64,000 nt of DNA from Lawsonibacter asaccharolyticus (lineage in GTDB: Bacteria > Bacillota > Clostridia > Oscillospirales > Oscillospiraceae). The notes below the pieces were generated by a model, which was not told the origin of the DNA, searched no databases, and saw nothing but the letters and a program-made list of their open reading frames with translations. Below, piece by piece: positions 25,974 to 34,332 of this stretch (positions are counted from its first letter, which is position 1; the number at the start of each line of letters is the position of its first letter). Position numbers and translations under genes: made by a program. The stretch spans positions 1,550,001 to 1,614,000 of the forward strand of contig BFBT01000001.1 of NCBI GenBank assembly GCA_003112755.1, written 5' to 3'.

Positions 25974-27377
25974 TCACGCCGTCTCTGTCTCGTTCAGGTC
26001 CTCCACCCGCAGCTCCATCAGCTGCTCCCGGGTGGGGGACTCCAGCTGGGCCACCCGGTCGGACTGGCGGGACACCGCCTTCTCGAACAGGTTGCGTACG
26101 TCCCGGGCATTGCCGAAGTTCTCGTCCCGGCCTTCATAGAGGGAGAGAAAGTCCTGCTCCGCCCATTGGGCGGCTTCCGGGGAGAGGACATACCCGTTTT
26201 TTTGGCACATGGACTGAAAGATCTCCATGAGCTGGGGACCGGTGTAATCCTCGAAATAAAAATATTTGTTGAAGCGGGACTCCAGGCCGGGGTTGGAGTG
26301 GATGAACTTCTCCATCAGACCGGAGTAGCCCGCCGCAATGACGATCAGGTCATCCCGGTGGTCCTCCATGTTTTTCAGCAGGACCTCGATGGCCTCACGG
26401 CCGAAGTCGTTGCCGTTCTCCTGGTTGACCAGAGCGTAGGCCTCGTCGATGAACAGCACACCCCCCAGAGCCTTCTGGACGGCCTCCTGGGTCTTGATGG
26501 CGGTCTGGCCCACGAAGCCGGCTACCAGGCCGGAGCGGTCCACCTCCACCAGCTGGCCCTTGGAGAGGATGCCGATGGCGTGGTAGATCCTGGCCAGCAG
26601 ACGGGCTACGGTGGTCTTGCCGGTGCCCGGGTTGCCCAGAAAGACCAGATGGAGAGACATGGGCGAGACGGGCAGGCCCTGCTCCTGGCGCAGCTTCTGC
26701 ACCTTCACCAGGTTGATGAGACTCTTGACATCCTTCTTCACCCGCTCCAGGCCGCACAGGGCGTCCAGCTCGGCCAGCACCTGGTCCAGGTCCGGGGGAG
26801 GGAGAGGCTTGTCCTCCGCCGGGGCGGGCTCCTCTTCCGGTGGAGCGCTGGTCCGGGGCCGGGTGACGAACTCGTCTGCTTTCAGGGCGGGCCGGTCTCC
26901 CTCCAGGCCTCCGCACAGGGCCAGCAGGAGGTCGGAGCAGGCATTGACAAAGCCGGCCTCCGGCTCGCTGACCACGTCATCCACCGCAGCAAAGAGCAGC
27001 AGGAGCAGTGTCAGCTGGTCAATGAAGGTGCGGGACAGACGGCTGTGGGTGAGGCGGTCATACTCCCGGAGACGGTCAAAAAAGGCGGGGGGCTGGAACT
27101 GGTCAAAGCCGGCTACCCCGGTGGCCACCTCCCAGTACAGGGCGGAGGGGGCGGAGGAGCCGTTGGTATAGATGGCGTTGTAGAACTCCACATGACGGGG
27201 GGTGATGGAGCTGGCGTTGTCCGCCTGCCACACCCCCAGGGCGCAGCGGCGGAAATAGCCGTCCGCCTCCCCATCGAACCGCGCACGCAGGGCCGGGTCC
27301 GCGATGAGCCTGCGGAATGCGGAGACCACCTCATTGTACTGCTTGTGGACGGTAGCTGCGGACATGGTTCCTTTCAT
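25974..27377 (-). CDS. AAA+ ATPase of the CbxX/CfqX - SpoVK family
   Basis: A 467-residue protein: an N-terminal helical region of about 190 residues of unknown function, a Pro/Glu-rich linker (SAPPEEEPAPAEDKPLPPP), and a C-terminal AAA+ module with Walker A GNPGTGKTT (about residue 248), Walker B VLFIDEAYAL and sensor/arginine segments SRFNKYF and FGNARDVRNLF. The module matches SpoVK and the type VII EccA group. ATG 27377 follows GAAGAGGTG. A sporulation role is possible by family but not shown by context. Confidence 0.85.
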   Translation of the reverse strand: MKGTMSAATVHKQYNEVVSAFRRLIADPALRARFDGEADGYFRRCALGVWQADNASSITPRHVEFYNAIYTNGSSAPSALYWEVATGVAGFDQFQPPAFFDRLREYDRLTHSRLSRTFIDQLTLLLLLFAAVDDVVSEPEAGFVNACSDLLLALCGGLEGDRPALKADEFVTRPRTSAPPEEEPAPAEDKPLPPPDLDQVLAELDALCGLERVKKDVKSLINLVKVQKLRQEQGLPVSPMSLHLVFLGNPGTGKTTVARLLARIYHAIGILSKGQLVEVDRSGLVAGFVGQTAIKTQEAVQKALGGVLFIDEAYALVNQENGNDFGREAIEVLLKNMEDHRDDLIVIAAGYSGLMEKFIHSNPGLESRFNKYFYFEDYTGPQLMEIFQSMCQKNGYVLSPEAAQWAEQDFLSLYEGRDENFGNARDVRNLFEKAVSRQSDRVAQLESPTREQLMELRVEDLNETETA

Positions 27378-27529
27378 AGCGGTCACCTCTTCAGGGTTAG
27401 TGGTGCGGGGCCGGGGCCCCAGCGGGCTGACAGATTTCATTATAAGAGGCCGGGCCCCGGCGGTCAAGGGTGAGGGAAGAAAGAAGTAGACATAAAAACG
27501 GAGAAAAACAATTATTTCATGGTTTTCCG

Positions 27530-27558
27530 TTGACGCACCTGTAAATTCACGCTAAAAT
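27530..27558 (+). promoter_or_regulatory. Promoter of the zinc-ribbon/Ig/SH3 gene
   Basis: TTGACG, 17-base spacer and TAAAAT (about 27530-27535 and 27553-27558). Confidence 0.65.
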
Positions 27559-27630
27559 AGAGACAAGTACCCGGCTGCCAGGCCGCAGGCCGGGCCATCC
27601 TGATCCAAGATTAAGGCGGAGGTGCGTGCC

Positions 27631-28554
27631 ATGGCCAGCAGCCCCAAAGATCCCAAGCAGCAGAAGACGAAGCCCATTCGGCGCAACGACGTGATCCACT
27701 GTGAAAACTGTGGCGAGGACTACTCCGTCACATATAAGCGGTGCCCGTTCTGCGACGAGCGGCCGGCCAAAAACGGGCGCCCCAGAACAGCGGGTGGCCG
27801 CAGAGTGGCCGGCGGAGGCCGGAGCGGCCGGCCGGCCAACCCCCTTCAGGTGGCGGCGCTGGTGGGCTCCCTGGTGCTCATCATCGTGGCCATGTATATT
27901 GTCTTCACCTCCCTGGCTCCCCTGTTCAGCAAGGGAGAGGATGATCCCGGCGGGAGCCAGGCAGACCCCGGCGCCTCCACCAGCCAGACCGGTCCTGATG
28001 CCTCCAGCACCCCCAGCGGCTCCCAGGGAGACATCTCCCAGCCTGAGCCCGAGCCCCCGGTGACGGTGGATGTGACCTCCCTGACGCTGGATAAGAGCGA
28101 CTTCACCCTTCAGGCCGGGGAGTCCGCCACCATCCAGGCCGCCGTGGTTCCCGCCGACGCAGAGATCACCTGGAGCAGCAGCGACGAGTCTGCGGCCACC
28201 GTCAGCCCGGAGGGCGTGGTGTCCAACGTGAACACCGGCTCCTCCCAGGTGAAGGTGACCATCACCGCCACCGCCGGGGACAAGACGGCGGAATGTGTCG
28301 TCTTCTGCCGCGCCGGCGGCGGGGCCGGGTCGTCCTCCTCCGGCACCACCGGAACAGTGACCGGCGCAGGTAGCGGCCTGTTCGTCCGCTCCGGACCGGG
28401 CAGCGGCAATGAGGCCATTGCCACCATTCTGGAAGGAAACACCGTTACCATTCTGGAGGACATGGGCAACGGCTGGTACCGGATCAGCTTTATCGGAAGC
28501 GGCGGCAGAGCCACAGAGGGCTATGTGTCCAAAGATTATATCAAGGTCTCCTGA
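27631..28554 (+). CDS. Membrane-anchored protein with zinc ribbon, Ig-like and SH3 domains
   Basis: A 307-residue protein. The cytoplasmic N-terminus has a zinc ribbon (CENCGEDY...CPFC, residues about 20-42) and a basic Gly/Arg stretch; one transmembrane helix (VAALVGSLVLIIVAMYIVF) follows; outside come a Ser/Pro/Asp-rich linker, a BIG2-type Ig-like domain (VTSLTLDKSDFTLQAGESAT, WSSSDESAATVSPEGVVSNV) and a C-terminal bacterial SH3 domain (GLFVRSGPGSGNEAIATI). ATG 27631 follows GGCGGAGGT. Probably binds cell-wall material; role unknown. Confidence 0.8.
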   Translation: MASSPKDPKQQKTKPIRRNDVIHCENCGEDYSVTYKRCPFCDERPAKNGRPRTAGGRRVAGGGRSGRPANPLQVAALVGSLVLIIVAMYIVFTSLAPLFSKGEDDPGGSQADPGASTSQTGPDASSTPSGSQGDISQPEPEPPVTVDVTSLTLDKSDFTLQAGESATIQAAVVPADAEITWSSSDESAATVSPEGVVSNVNTGSSQVKVTITATAGDKTAECVVFCRAGGGAGSSSSGTTGTVTGAGSGLFVRSGPGSGNEAIATILEGNTVTILEDMGNGWYRISFIGSGGRATEGYVSKDYIKVS

Positions 28555-28563
28555 ACTGCTGTG

Positions 28564-28600
28564 TTCCGGGCCGTCCCCCAGGGGACGGCCCGGAATTTTT
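28564..28600 (+). terminator. Terminator after the Ig/SH3 gene
   Basis: TTCCGGGCCGTCCCC (28564-28578) pairs with GGGGACGGCCCGGAA (28581-28595), followed by TTTTT. Confidence 0.88.
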
Positions 28601-28612
28601 GCAGTTTTCGGC

Positions 28613-28641
28613 TTGACAAAATAATTAGACAGTTGTAAAAT
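28613..28641 (+). promoter_or_regulatory. Promoter of the blaI-M56 operon
   Basis: TTGACA (28613-28618), 17-base spacer and TAAAAT (28636-28641). Confidence 0.78.
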
Positions 28642-28662
28642 CTAAAAAGACAAACGTCTAAT
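28624..28662 (+). promoter_or_regulatory. BlaI-type operator
   Basis: ATTAGACAGTTGT (28624-28636) and ACAAACGTCTAAT (28650-28662) form an inverted repeat matching at 11 of 13 positions and covering the -10 element. The smaller AGACAAACGTCT dyad (28648-28659) lies within it. This fits autorepression by the downstream BlaI protein. Confidence 0.65.
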
Positions 28663-28677
28663 AAAGGGGGAGATGAC

Positions 28678-29052
28678 ATGAAGCAGATCTCACGTCTGCC
28701 CGACGCGGAGCTGGAGGTGATGCAGGCCCTGTGGGCCGTCCCAGAGTATCCGGCCCGCACCAGCGATCTTGCGGCTCGGCTGGACCGGGACTGGAAAGCG
28801 CCCACCCTGCTCAAGCTCCTGTCCCGGCTGGAGGAGCGGGGCTTTGTCCGGGGGGAGAAGGAGGGGCGGTCCAACGGCTACACCCCTCTGGTGAACCGGC
28901 CGGACTATCTGGCTGCGGAGAGCCGATCCTTCCTGGAGCGGGTCCACGGCGGTTCCCTGTCCAGCCTGATGGCTGCCCTGTACCCAGAGAAGGAGCTGAG
29001 CCGGGAGGACATCGCCGAGCTGGAACGCATCCTGGAGAAAGGGGGAAAATGA
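28678..29052 (+). CDS. BlaI/MecI/CopY family repressor
   Basis: A 124-residue winged-helix repressor: ISRLPDAELEVMQALWAVPE, then TLLKLLSRLEERGFVRGEKE (wing), and the C-terminal dimerisation part with SREDIAELERILEK. In this family the repressor is cleaved after signal from the partner BlaR/MecR-type membrane protease, which is encoded next. An operator overlaps its own promoter. No beta-lactamase gene lies nearby, so the regulon is open. Confidence 0.9.
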   Translation: MKQISRLPDAELEVMQALWAVPEYPARTSDLAARLDRDWKAPTLLKLLSRLEERGFVRGEKEGRSNGYTPLVNRPDYLAAESRSFLERVHGGSLSSLMAALYPEKELSREDIAELERILEKGGK

Positions 29053-29053
29053 G

Positions 29054-30982
29054 GTGCTGGAGCAACTGACGGCCCTGCTGGCGGCCAGCCTGGGGGGTGG
29101 GGCAGCCATCCTGGTGCTGCTGACCCTGGGCCCTCTGCTGACGCGGAAGGTCTCACCGCACTGGCGGTATTGGGCCTGGGCCGTGGTGGCTGTCAGCCTG
29201 ATGGCCTATCCCATTCTCGGCCCCGTATTGGGGGCCCTCTTTCCCGCTCCCATTCAGCTGGATGTCCCCCAGATGGTGGCTCATGGCGCCTATGACCGGT
29301 ACAACGCCTATCATTTGGATAACCAGCGGATCGTGGAGGCCGGAGCAGGGGGAGCAGGAGGGACAAATACCTACGTGGACGGAGAACAAATGTGGTACAG
29401 TCATCACGTCCACTATACAGACCGGCAGGGCAGGGAGGTGAGCATCCGGGACAACGACTACCTCCGCACCGTCACTGTGGAGGGGGTGACCTCTTACACC
29501 GTCCACTGGACGGGGGTGATCTATGGAGCATATCGGGGGGTGACCGTCCTCTTTCTCCTGTGGATGGCTGCGGGCTATGGACTGGGCCGCCGGCGACTGC
29601 TGCGGTGGAGCACCCCGGCGGGGGAGGAGGATCTGGCCGCGCTGGAGCAGGCCAGGCAGGAGACGGGCTGCCGGAAAAAGGCGTCCCTGTACCGCTGCCC
29701 CAAGGCAGGCTCCCCCCTGCTGCTGGGCTTTGCCCACCCGGTGATCCTTCTGCCTGAGACTCTGCAGGAGGGGGGACGGGAGGCCGCCCTGGCCCACGAG
29801 CTGACCCACCTGAAGCGGAGGGATACAGGCTATCTGCTCCTGCTGACCTGTGTCCGGTGCATCCATTGGTTTAACCCACTGGTGTGGAACATGGTCCGGA
29901 CGGCCCGGCGGGACATGGAGCTGTGCTGTGACGATGATCTGCTGGCGGGCCGGGACCAGGAGGCCCGCCGGGCCTACGGCCGGGCGGTCCTGGACCAGAT
30001 GACCGCCGGAAAAGGGGGGAGGACCGGTCTGACTACCGGCTTTACCGGGGACCGGGGAGGGATCTTTCTCCGGTTTCGGGCCATCATGGACACCACGCCA
30101 AAGAGGAGGGGACGCCTGCTGCTGGCCTCTGCCTCCATCCTGATTCTCCTGGCCGGGGGACTGGTAAGCTGTGCGCCCGCCGCGGCGGAGAGTAGCGGAG
30201 GCGCGTTGGAACTGTCGGGAGCGGACGCGGGACCCGGGGAGATGCTGCCCTTGGAAGAGCGGTTTGAGTCCTACAACCGGGAAAGAGGACGCTCCCTCCC
30301 TGTTTCCCGGGGGGAGTGGGCTGGAGAGGTCCGCTACCGCTTTGCCGACCAGGAGCAGGGGGTGGAGGTGCTGGTCGGACTCAGCCCGGGGAAGGGGGAC
30401 CCCTTTCCTGCGGAGGTCCTGTTCCAGAGGCGGAGCTTTGGCTTCGACATGCCAGTCCTTCCGCTGGCCCAGGGCGGCGTGGAGGGGAGTGCCTCTTTGT
30501 CCCTGGCCGACCTGACGGGAGACGGCGTCCCGGAGCTGGTGTACATCTGGGGCGGCGGCGGGACCGGCGCCTGGGAGGACAACTGCCGGGTATTCGACCT
30601 GTCTACCGGGGAGGAGTACCCCATCATCCTGGACCCGGAGCTGATGCTCTCCCAGGTGCGGGCGGAGCGGCTGGAACGGCGGGAAGATCATCTCATTTAT
30701 CAGGTCACCGGCCCCGGCGGTCAGTCGGGGGAAGCAGCCCTGTGGTGCCCCGAGTCTGACCAGGAGCCGGAAGGGGGACCAGCCCTGGGGCAGATCAGCC
30801 TGATCCGGATGAACGAAACGGGGGATGCGCTGGAGTGGACCGCCTCCCTGACGCTGGAGGGCCCGCCGGTCCTGTACGGGAACAGCCTGGGTGAGCTGAC
30901 GGCGGTGCTGGAGTTCTCCCCCTCCCTGCGGGCGTTCACAGCGGCACCGCCCTGGGGGATGGTGCTCTACCCCCTGGAATAA
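29054..30982 (+). CDS. M56 family membrane metalloprotease (BlaR1/MecR1-like)
   Basis: A 642-residue partner of the BlaI gene, GTG start at 29054 one base after its stop. N-terminal membrane helices, the zinc motif HELTH (about residue 250) in LAHELTHLKRRDTGYLLLL, then FNPLVWNMVRTARRDMELCC with the downstream Asp residues, and another helix (LLLASASILILLAGGLVSC) at about 355-375. The C-terminal 260 residues face outward. They do not show the SxxK / SxN motifs of a penicillin-binding sensor but resemble an FG-GAP-like beta domain (LADLTGDGVPELVYIWGGGG). The signal sensed is therefore probably not a beta-lactam. Confidence 0.82.
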   Translation: MLEQLTALLAASLGGGAAILVLLTLGPLLTRKVSPHWRYWAWAVVAVSLMAYPILGPVLGALFPAPIQLDVPQMVAHGAYDRYNAYHLDNQRIVEAGAGGAGGTNTYVDGEQMWYSHHVHYTDRQGREVSIRDNDYLRTVTVEGVTSYTVHWTGVIYGAYRGVTVLFLLWMAAGYGLGRRRLLRWSTPAGEEDLAALEQARQETGCRKKASLYRCPKAGSPLLLGFAHPVILLPETLQEGGREAALAHELTHLKRRDTGYLLLLTCVRCIHWFNPLVWNMVRTARRDMELCCDDDLLAGRDQEARRAYGRAVLDQMTAGKGGRTGLTTGFTGDRGGIFLRFRAIMDTTPKRRGRLLLASASILILLAGGLVSCAPAAAESSGGALELSGADAGPGEMLPLEERFESYNRERGRSLPVSRGEWAGEVRYRFADQEQGVEVLVGLSPGKGDPFPAEVLFQRRSFGFDMPVLPLAQGGVEGSASLSLADLTGDGVPELVYIWGGGGTGAWEDNCRVFDLSTGEEYPIILDPELMLSQVRAERLERREDHLIYQVTGPGGQSGEAALWCPESDQEPEGGPALGQISLIRMNETGDALEWTASLTLEGPPVLYGNSLGELTAVLEFSPSLRAFTAAPPWGMVLYPLE

Positions 30983-30994
30983 CACAAAATTTTT

Positions 30995-31027
30995 AAGGGG
31001 AGGGCCCTGGACGGGGGCCCTCCCCTT
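30995..31027 (+). terminator. Terminator after the M56 gene
   Basis: AAGGGGAGGGCCC (30995-31007) pairs with GGGCCCTCCCCTT (31015-31027). The T-tail is short (GTATTT). Confidence 0.7.
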
Positions 31028-31054
31028 GTATTTGCCCCCAAATTACGGTATGAT
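31026..31054 (+). promoter_or_regulatory. Promoter of nadE
   Basis: TTGTAT (31026-31031), 17-base spacer and TATGAT (31049-31054). Confidence 0.55.
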
Positions 31055-31090
31055 ATCCCTTGATGCAAAGACCACAAAGGAGGGTTTTTT

Positions 31091-33013
31091 ATGCGGGACG
31101 GATTTATCAAAGTGGCAGCGGGCACCCCGAAGATCCGGGTGGCGGACTGCCGCTATAACGCGGAACAGATCTTTACCATGATGCGGGAGGCGGACAAGCA
31201 GGGCGTCAAGGTCCTCTGCCTGCCGGAGCTGTGCCTCACCGGCTATACCTGTGGGGACCTGTTTTTGCAGGACACCCTGCTGTGTGGGGCGGAGGAGGGG
31301 CTTCAGACCATCCTGGAGGCCACTCGAAACTTGGATATGGTGACCGTGCTGGGCCTGCCGGTGCGGTGCAAATGGGACAACAAGCTGTATAACTGCGCCG
31401 CAGTCATCCAGAGCGGCGAGATCCTGGGACTGGTGCCCAAGACCTATCTGCCCAATTACGGGGAGTTTTATGAACAGCGGTGGTTTGCCTCCGGAGCGGG
31501 TGTGGAGACCAGTGTGGACCTGTGCGGGGAGACCGTGGACATGGACGCCGCGGGGCTCTTTGCCTGTGAGACAGTGCCCAACCTGGTCCTGGGCGTGGAG
31601 ATCTGTGAGGACCTGTGGGCCACCGAGCCCCCCTCCGCCCGGCTGGCCCGGGGCGGGGCTACGGTGATCCTGAACCTGTCGGCCTCCAACGAGCTGGTGG
31701 GCAAGTCTGGATACCGCCGCAATCTGGTGGTGGGGCAGTCAGGGCGCCTGGTGTGCGGATATGTGTACGCCGATGCTGGGGAAGGAGAGTCCACCACCGA
31801 CCTGGTGTTCACCGGCCACAACATGATCGCCGAGAACGGTGCCCTGCTGGCGGAGCGGCGCTTTGCCACGGGGCTCACCATCAGCGAGATCGATGTGGAC
31901 CGGCTGGCCTATGAACGCCGCCGGATGACCACCTTCAACGGCCAGAGACAGGCGGATCTCTGGCGGGCCTCCTTCTCCCTGCCCCTGGAGGAGACACGGC
32001 TCACCCGGGCGGTCTCTCCCGCCCCCTTCGTCCCCGCTGATGCGGAGGACCGGGCGGAGCGGTGCAATGAAATTTTGAAAATTGCGGCCCTGGGCCTGAA
32101 AAAGCGTTTGGAGCATACCGGGGCCAGGACGGCGGTGGTGGGCCTGTCCGGCGGGCTGGACTCCACCCTGGCCATTCTGATCACCGCAGTGGCTATGAAG
32201 CTGCTGGACCGCCCGGCCAGCGATATCATCGCGGTGACCATGCCCTGCTTCGGAACCACCGACCGTACCCGGGATAACGCCGTGGAGCTGGCCGAGCGCC
32301 TGGGGGCCACCCTGAAGCGCATCGACATCGGCAGCGCGGTAAAGGTCCACTTCAAGGACATCGGACAGTCCATGGAGGACCACTCGGTGACCTTCGAGAA
32401 CGGCCAGGCCCGGGAGCGGACCCAGGTGCTCATGGACATCGCCAATCAGAACGGCGGGCTGGTCATCGGCACCGGCGACCTGTCCGAGCTGGCCTTGGGC
32501 TGGGCCACCTACAACGGGGATCACATGTCCATGTATGGGGTCAACGCAGGCATCCCAAAGACTCTGGTGCGCCATCTGGTGGCCTTCGTCTCCGACGACA
32601 AGGGCAGCGAGGACCCACGCCTGTCCGCCGTACTGGACGACATCCTGGACACCCCAGTCTCCCCGGAGCTGCTGCCCGCCATCGAGGGGAAGATCAGTCA
32701 AAAGACGGAGGACCTGGTGGGCCCCTATGAGCTCCACGACTTCTTCCTGTACTACGCCATCCGCTGGGGCTTCCCTCCCAGGAAGGTGTTCCGTCTGGCG
32801 GAGCACGCCTTGGGCCGGACCTACGACCGGGCCACCATCCTGAAGTGGCTGAACAGCTTCTACCGCCGGTTCTTCACTCAGCAGTTTAAACGTTCCTGCC
32901 TGCCAGACGGCCCCAAGGTGGGCTCTGTCACCCTGTCCCCCCGGGGCGACTGGCGGATGCCCAGCGATGCGGTGGCGGCGCTGTGGCTGGAGGAATTGGA
33001 GGGCCTGGAGTAA
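31091..33013 (+). CDS. nadE: Glutamine-dependent NAD(+) synthetase
   Basis: Makes NAD from deamido-NAD, ATP and glutamine. The 640-residue protein has an N-terminal nitrilase-type glutaminase domain with the triad segments LPELCLTGYTCGDLF (Glu), LVPKTYLPNYGEFYE (Lys) and VEICEDLW (Cys). The C-terminal synthetase domain has the P-loop SGGLDSTLA (about residue 352) and GTGDLSELALGWATYNGDHM. Both halves look complete, so ammonia can be supplied from glutamine internally. Start ATG 31091 follows AAGGAGGGT. Confidence 0.96.
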   Translation: MRDGFIKVAAGTPKIRVADCRYNAEQIFTMMREADKQGVKVLCLPELCLTGYTCGDLFLQDTLLCGAEEGLQTILEATRNLDMVTVLGLPVRCKWDNKLYNCAAVIQSGEILGLVPKTYLPNYGEFYEQRWFASGAGVETSVDLCGETVDMDAAGLFACETVPNLVLGVEICEDLWATEPPSARLARGGATVILNLSASNELVGKSGYRRNLVVGQSGRLVCGYVYADAGEGESTTDLVFTGHNMIAENGALLAERRFATGLTISEIDVDRLAYERRRMTTFNGQRQADLWRASFSLPLEETRLTRAVSPAPFVPADAEDRAERCNEILKIAALGLKKRLEHTGARTAVVGLSGGLDSTLAILITAVAMKLLDRPASDIIAVTMPCFGTTDRTRDNAVELAERLGATLKRIDIGSAVKVHFKDIGQSMEDHSVTFENGQARERTQVLMDIANQNGGLVIGTGDLSELALGWATYNGDHMSMYGVNAGIPKTLVRHLVAFVSDDKGSEDPRLSAVLDDILDTPVSPELLPAIEGKISQKTEDLVGPYELHDFFLYYAIRWGFPPRKVFRLAEHALGRTYDRATILKWLNSFYRRFFTQQFKRSCLPDGPKVGSVTLSPRGDWRMPSDAVAALWLEELEGLE

Positions 33014-33114
33014 GAGCTCTCCCGATCCGCCGGCCGCCGCGGCCGGGGCACCGCGGGGGTCGGGCCGGGCGGGCCGCACTTTGCTGAAAAATTTATGGAG
33101 AGGACGTTGATCTG

Positions 33115-33723
33115 TTGAACCTTTATTTGGACCTGTTTCTGACCTTTGCCAAGGTGGGAGTATGTACCTTCGGCGGTGGCTACGCCATGCTGCCCATCCT
33201 CCAGCGGGAGGTGGTGGAGAAAAAGGGCTGGGTCACAGAGGAGGAAGTCACTGACTACTTTGCCATCGGACAGTGCACTCCGGGCATCATCGCCGTCAAC
33301 ACATCGGTTTTTATCGGCCACCGTCAGCGGGGGGTCCCAGGAGGAATTGCCGCCGCCCTGGGAGTGGTGTTTCCCAGCTTTGTGGTCATCACCATCATAG
33401 CCGCATTCCTCACAAAATTTGCGACCTATCCGGTGGTTCAGCACGCCCTGGCGGGCATCAATGCCGCAGTGGTAGCACTGATTGCAGTCAGCGTGCTCAA
33501 GCTGGGAAAGACAAATTTGAGGGGGAGACCCGCAGTATGCATCTTTTTGGGAGTTCTGGTGCTGGGAGAGCTGTCCGGGCTGCTGGCTGTGGACCCGGCC
33601 ACCCCGCTGGGAGCGGTGCTGGATCTCCTCTCCAATCCTGCATTCCTTGTGGTGGCAGCCGGAGCGACAGGCTGGCTGCTGGGCCGGGTGAAGCTCCCAT
33701 CCCAAGGAGGTGAGGACAGATGA
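33115..33723 (+). CDS. Chromate transporter family, subunit 1
   Basis: A 202-residue half-size CHR protein. The CHR signature is visible: FLTFAKVGVCTFGGGYAMLP followed by ILQREVVEKKGWVTEEEV, and AIGQCTPGIIAVNTSVFIG. About five or six hydrophobic segments follow. Half-size CHR proteins act as pairs; the partner overlaps by four bases (ATGA). The start is TTG 33115 with a GAGAGGA site about 14 bases upstream. The physiological substrate in an anaerobe is uncertain; chromate may not be the natural one. Confidence 0.9.
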   Translation: MNLYLDLFLTFAKVGVCTFGGGYAMLPILQREVVEKKGWVTEEEVTDYFAIGQCTPGIIAVNTSVFIGHRQRGVPGGIAAALGVVFPSFVVITIIAAFLTKFATYPVVQHALAGINAAVVALIAVSVLKLGKTNLRGRPAVCIFLGVLVLGELSGLLAVDPATPLGAVLDLLSNPAFLVVAAGATGWLLGRVKLPSQGGEDR

Positions 33724-34286
33724 TCCTGCTGCGCCTCTTTTATGAGTTTTTTAAGACTGGTCTGTTCTCTGTGGGCGGGGGTATGGCCACGATTCCCTTT
33801 CTGCAGCATATGGGGGAGACCACCGGCTGGTTCACGAATCAGGATCTGACTACTATGATCGCGGTTTCCGAGTCCACACCGGGCCCGCTGGGGGTGAACA
33901 TGGCCACCTATGTTGGCTACCAGACCGCTGGAGTCCCCGGGGCGCTTGTGGCAACGCTGGGGGTGATCACGCCGGGGGCCATACTGATCCTGATAATTGC
34001 GGGATTTTTGCAGAAGTTTCGGAGCAACCGGAGCGTGGAGGCGGTGTTTGCCGGGCTGCGTCCCGCCTCCACTGCGCTGATCGCGGCAGCGGGCCTGAGT
34101 GTGGCGTATTCAGTTTTTACGGCATCAGACGCCCTCTCACCGAACAGCTTTCCGGCCATTCAGTGGACAGCGGTGGTGCTGACGCTGGCGATGTTCGCGG
34201 CAATGAAGTGGACGCCCCTGAAAAAACTTCACCCTATCGCCTTTATTGCGGCAGGAGCGGCAGCCGGCATTTTACTTCAGCTCTAA
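33720..34286 (+). CDS. Chromate transporter family, subunit 2
   Basis: A 188-residue half-size CHR protein with FFKTGLFSVGGGMATIPFLQ, AVSESTPGPLGVNMATYVGY and TLGVITPGAILILIIAGFLQ, the second copy of the duplicated CHR domain. It overlaps the first subunit and is followed by a strong terminator, so the pair is a complete transcription unit. Confidence 0.9.
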   Translation: MILLRLFYEFFKTGLFSVGGGMATIPFLQHMGETTGWFTNQDLTTMIAVSESTPGPLGVNMATYVGYQTAGVPGALVATLGVITPGAILILIIAGFLQKFRSNRSVEAVFAGLRPASTALIAAAGLSVAYSVFTASDALSPNSFPAIQWTAVVLTLAMFAAMKWTPLKKLHPIAFIAAGAAAGILLQL

Positions 34287-34289
34287 ACG

Positions 34290-34332
34290 AAAAAAGTGTC
34301 CTCTTCCCATGGCGGGAAGAGGGCACTTTTTT
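34290..34332. terminator. Bidirectional terminator
   Basis: AAAAAAGTGTCCTCTTCCC pairs with GGGAAGAGGGCACTTTTTT with one mismatch. It separates the chromate pair from the convergent DUF4340 gene and includes the last bases of the latter's stop region. Confidence 0.85.

Noticed and set aside
24702..27473. 923-codon plus-strand frame opposite mtaB and the AAA+ gene
   Set aside because: Covers two clear minus-strand genes; sequence is low complexity.
33115..34286. Chromate resistance island
   Set aside because: Only the two half-size CHR genes are present, without regulator or reductase; general ion transport is as likely.
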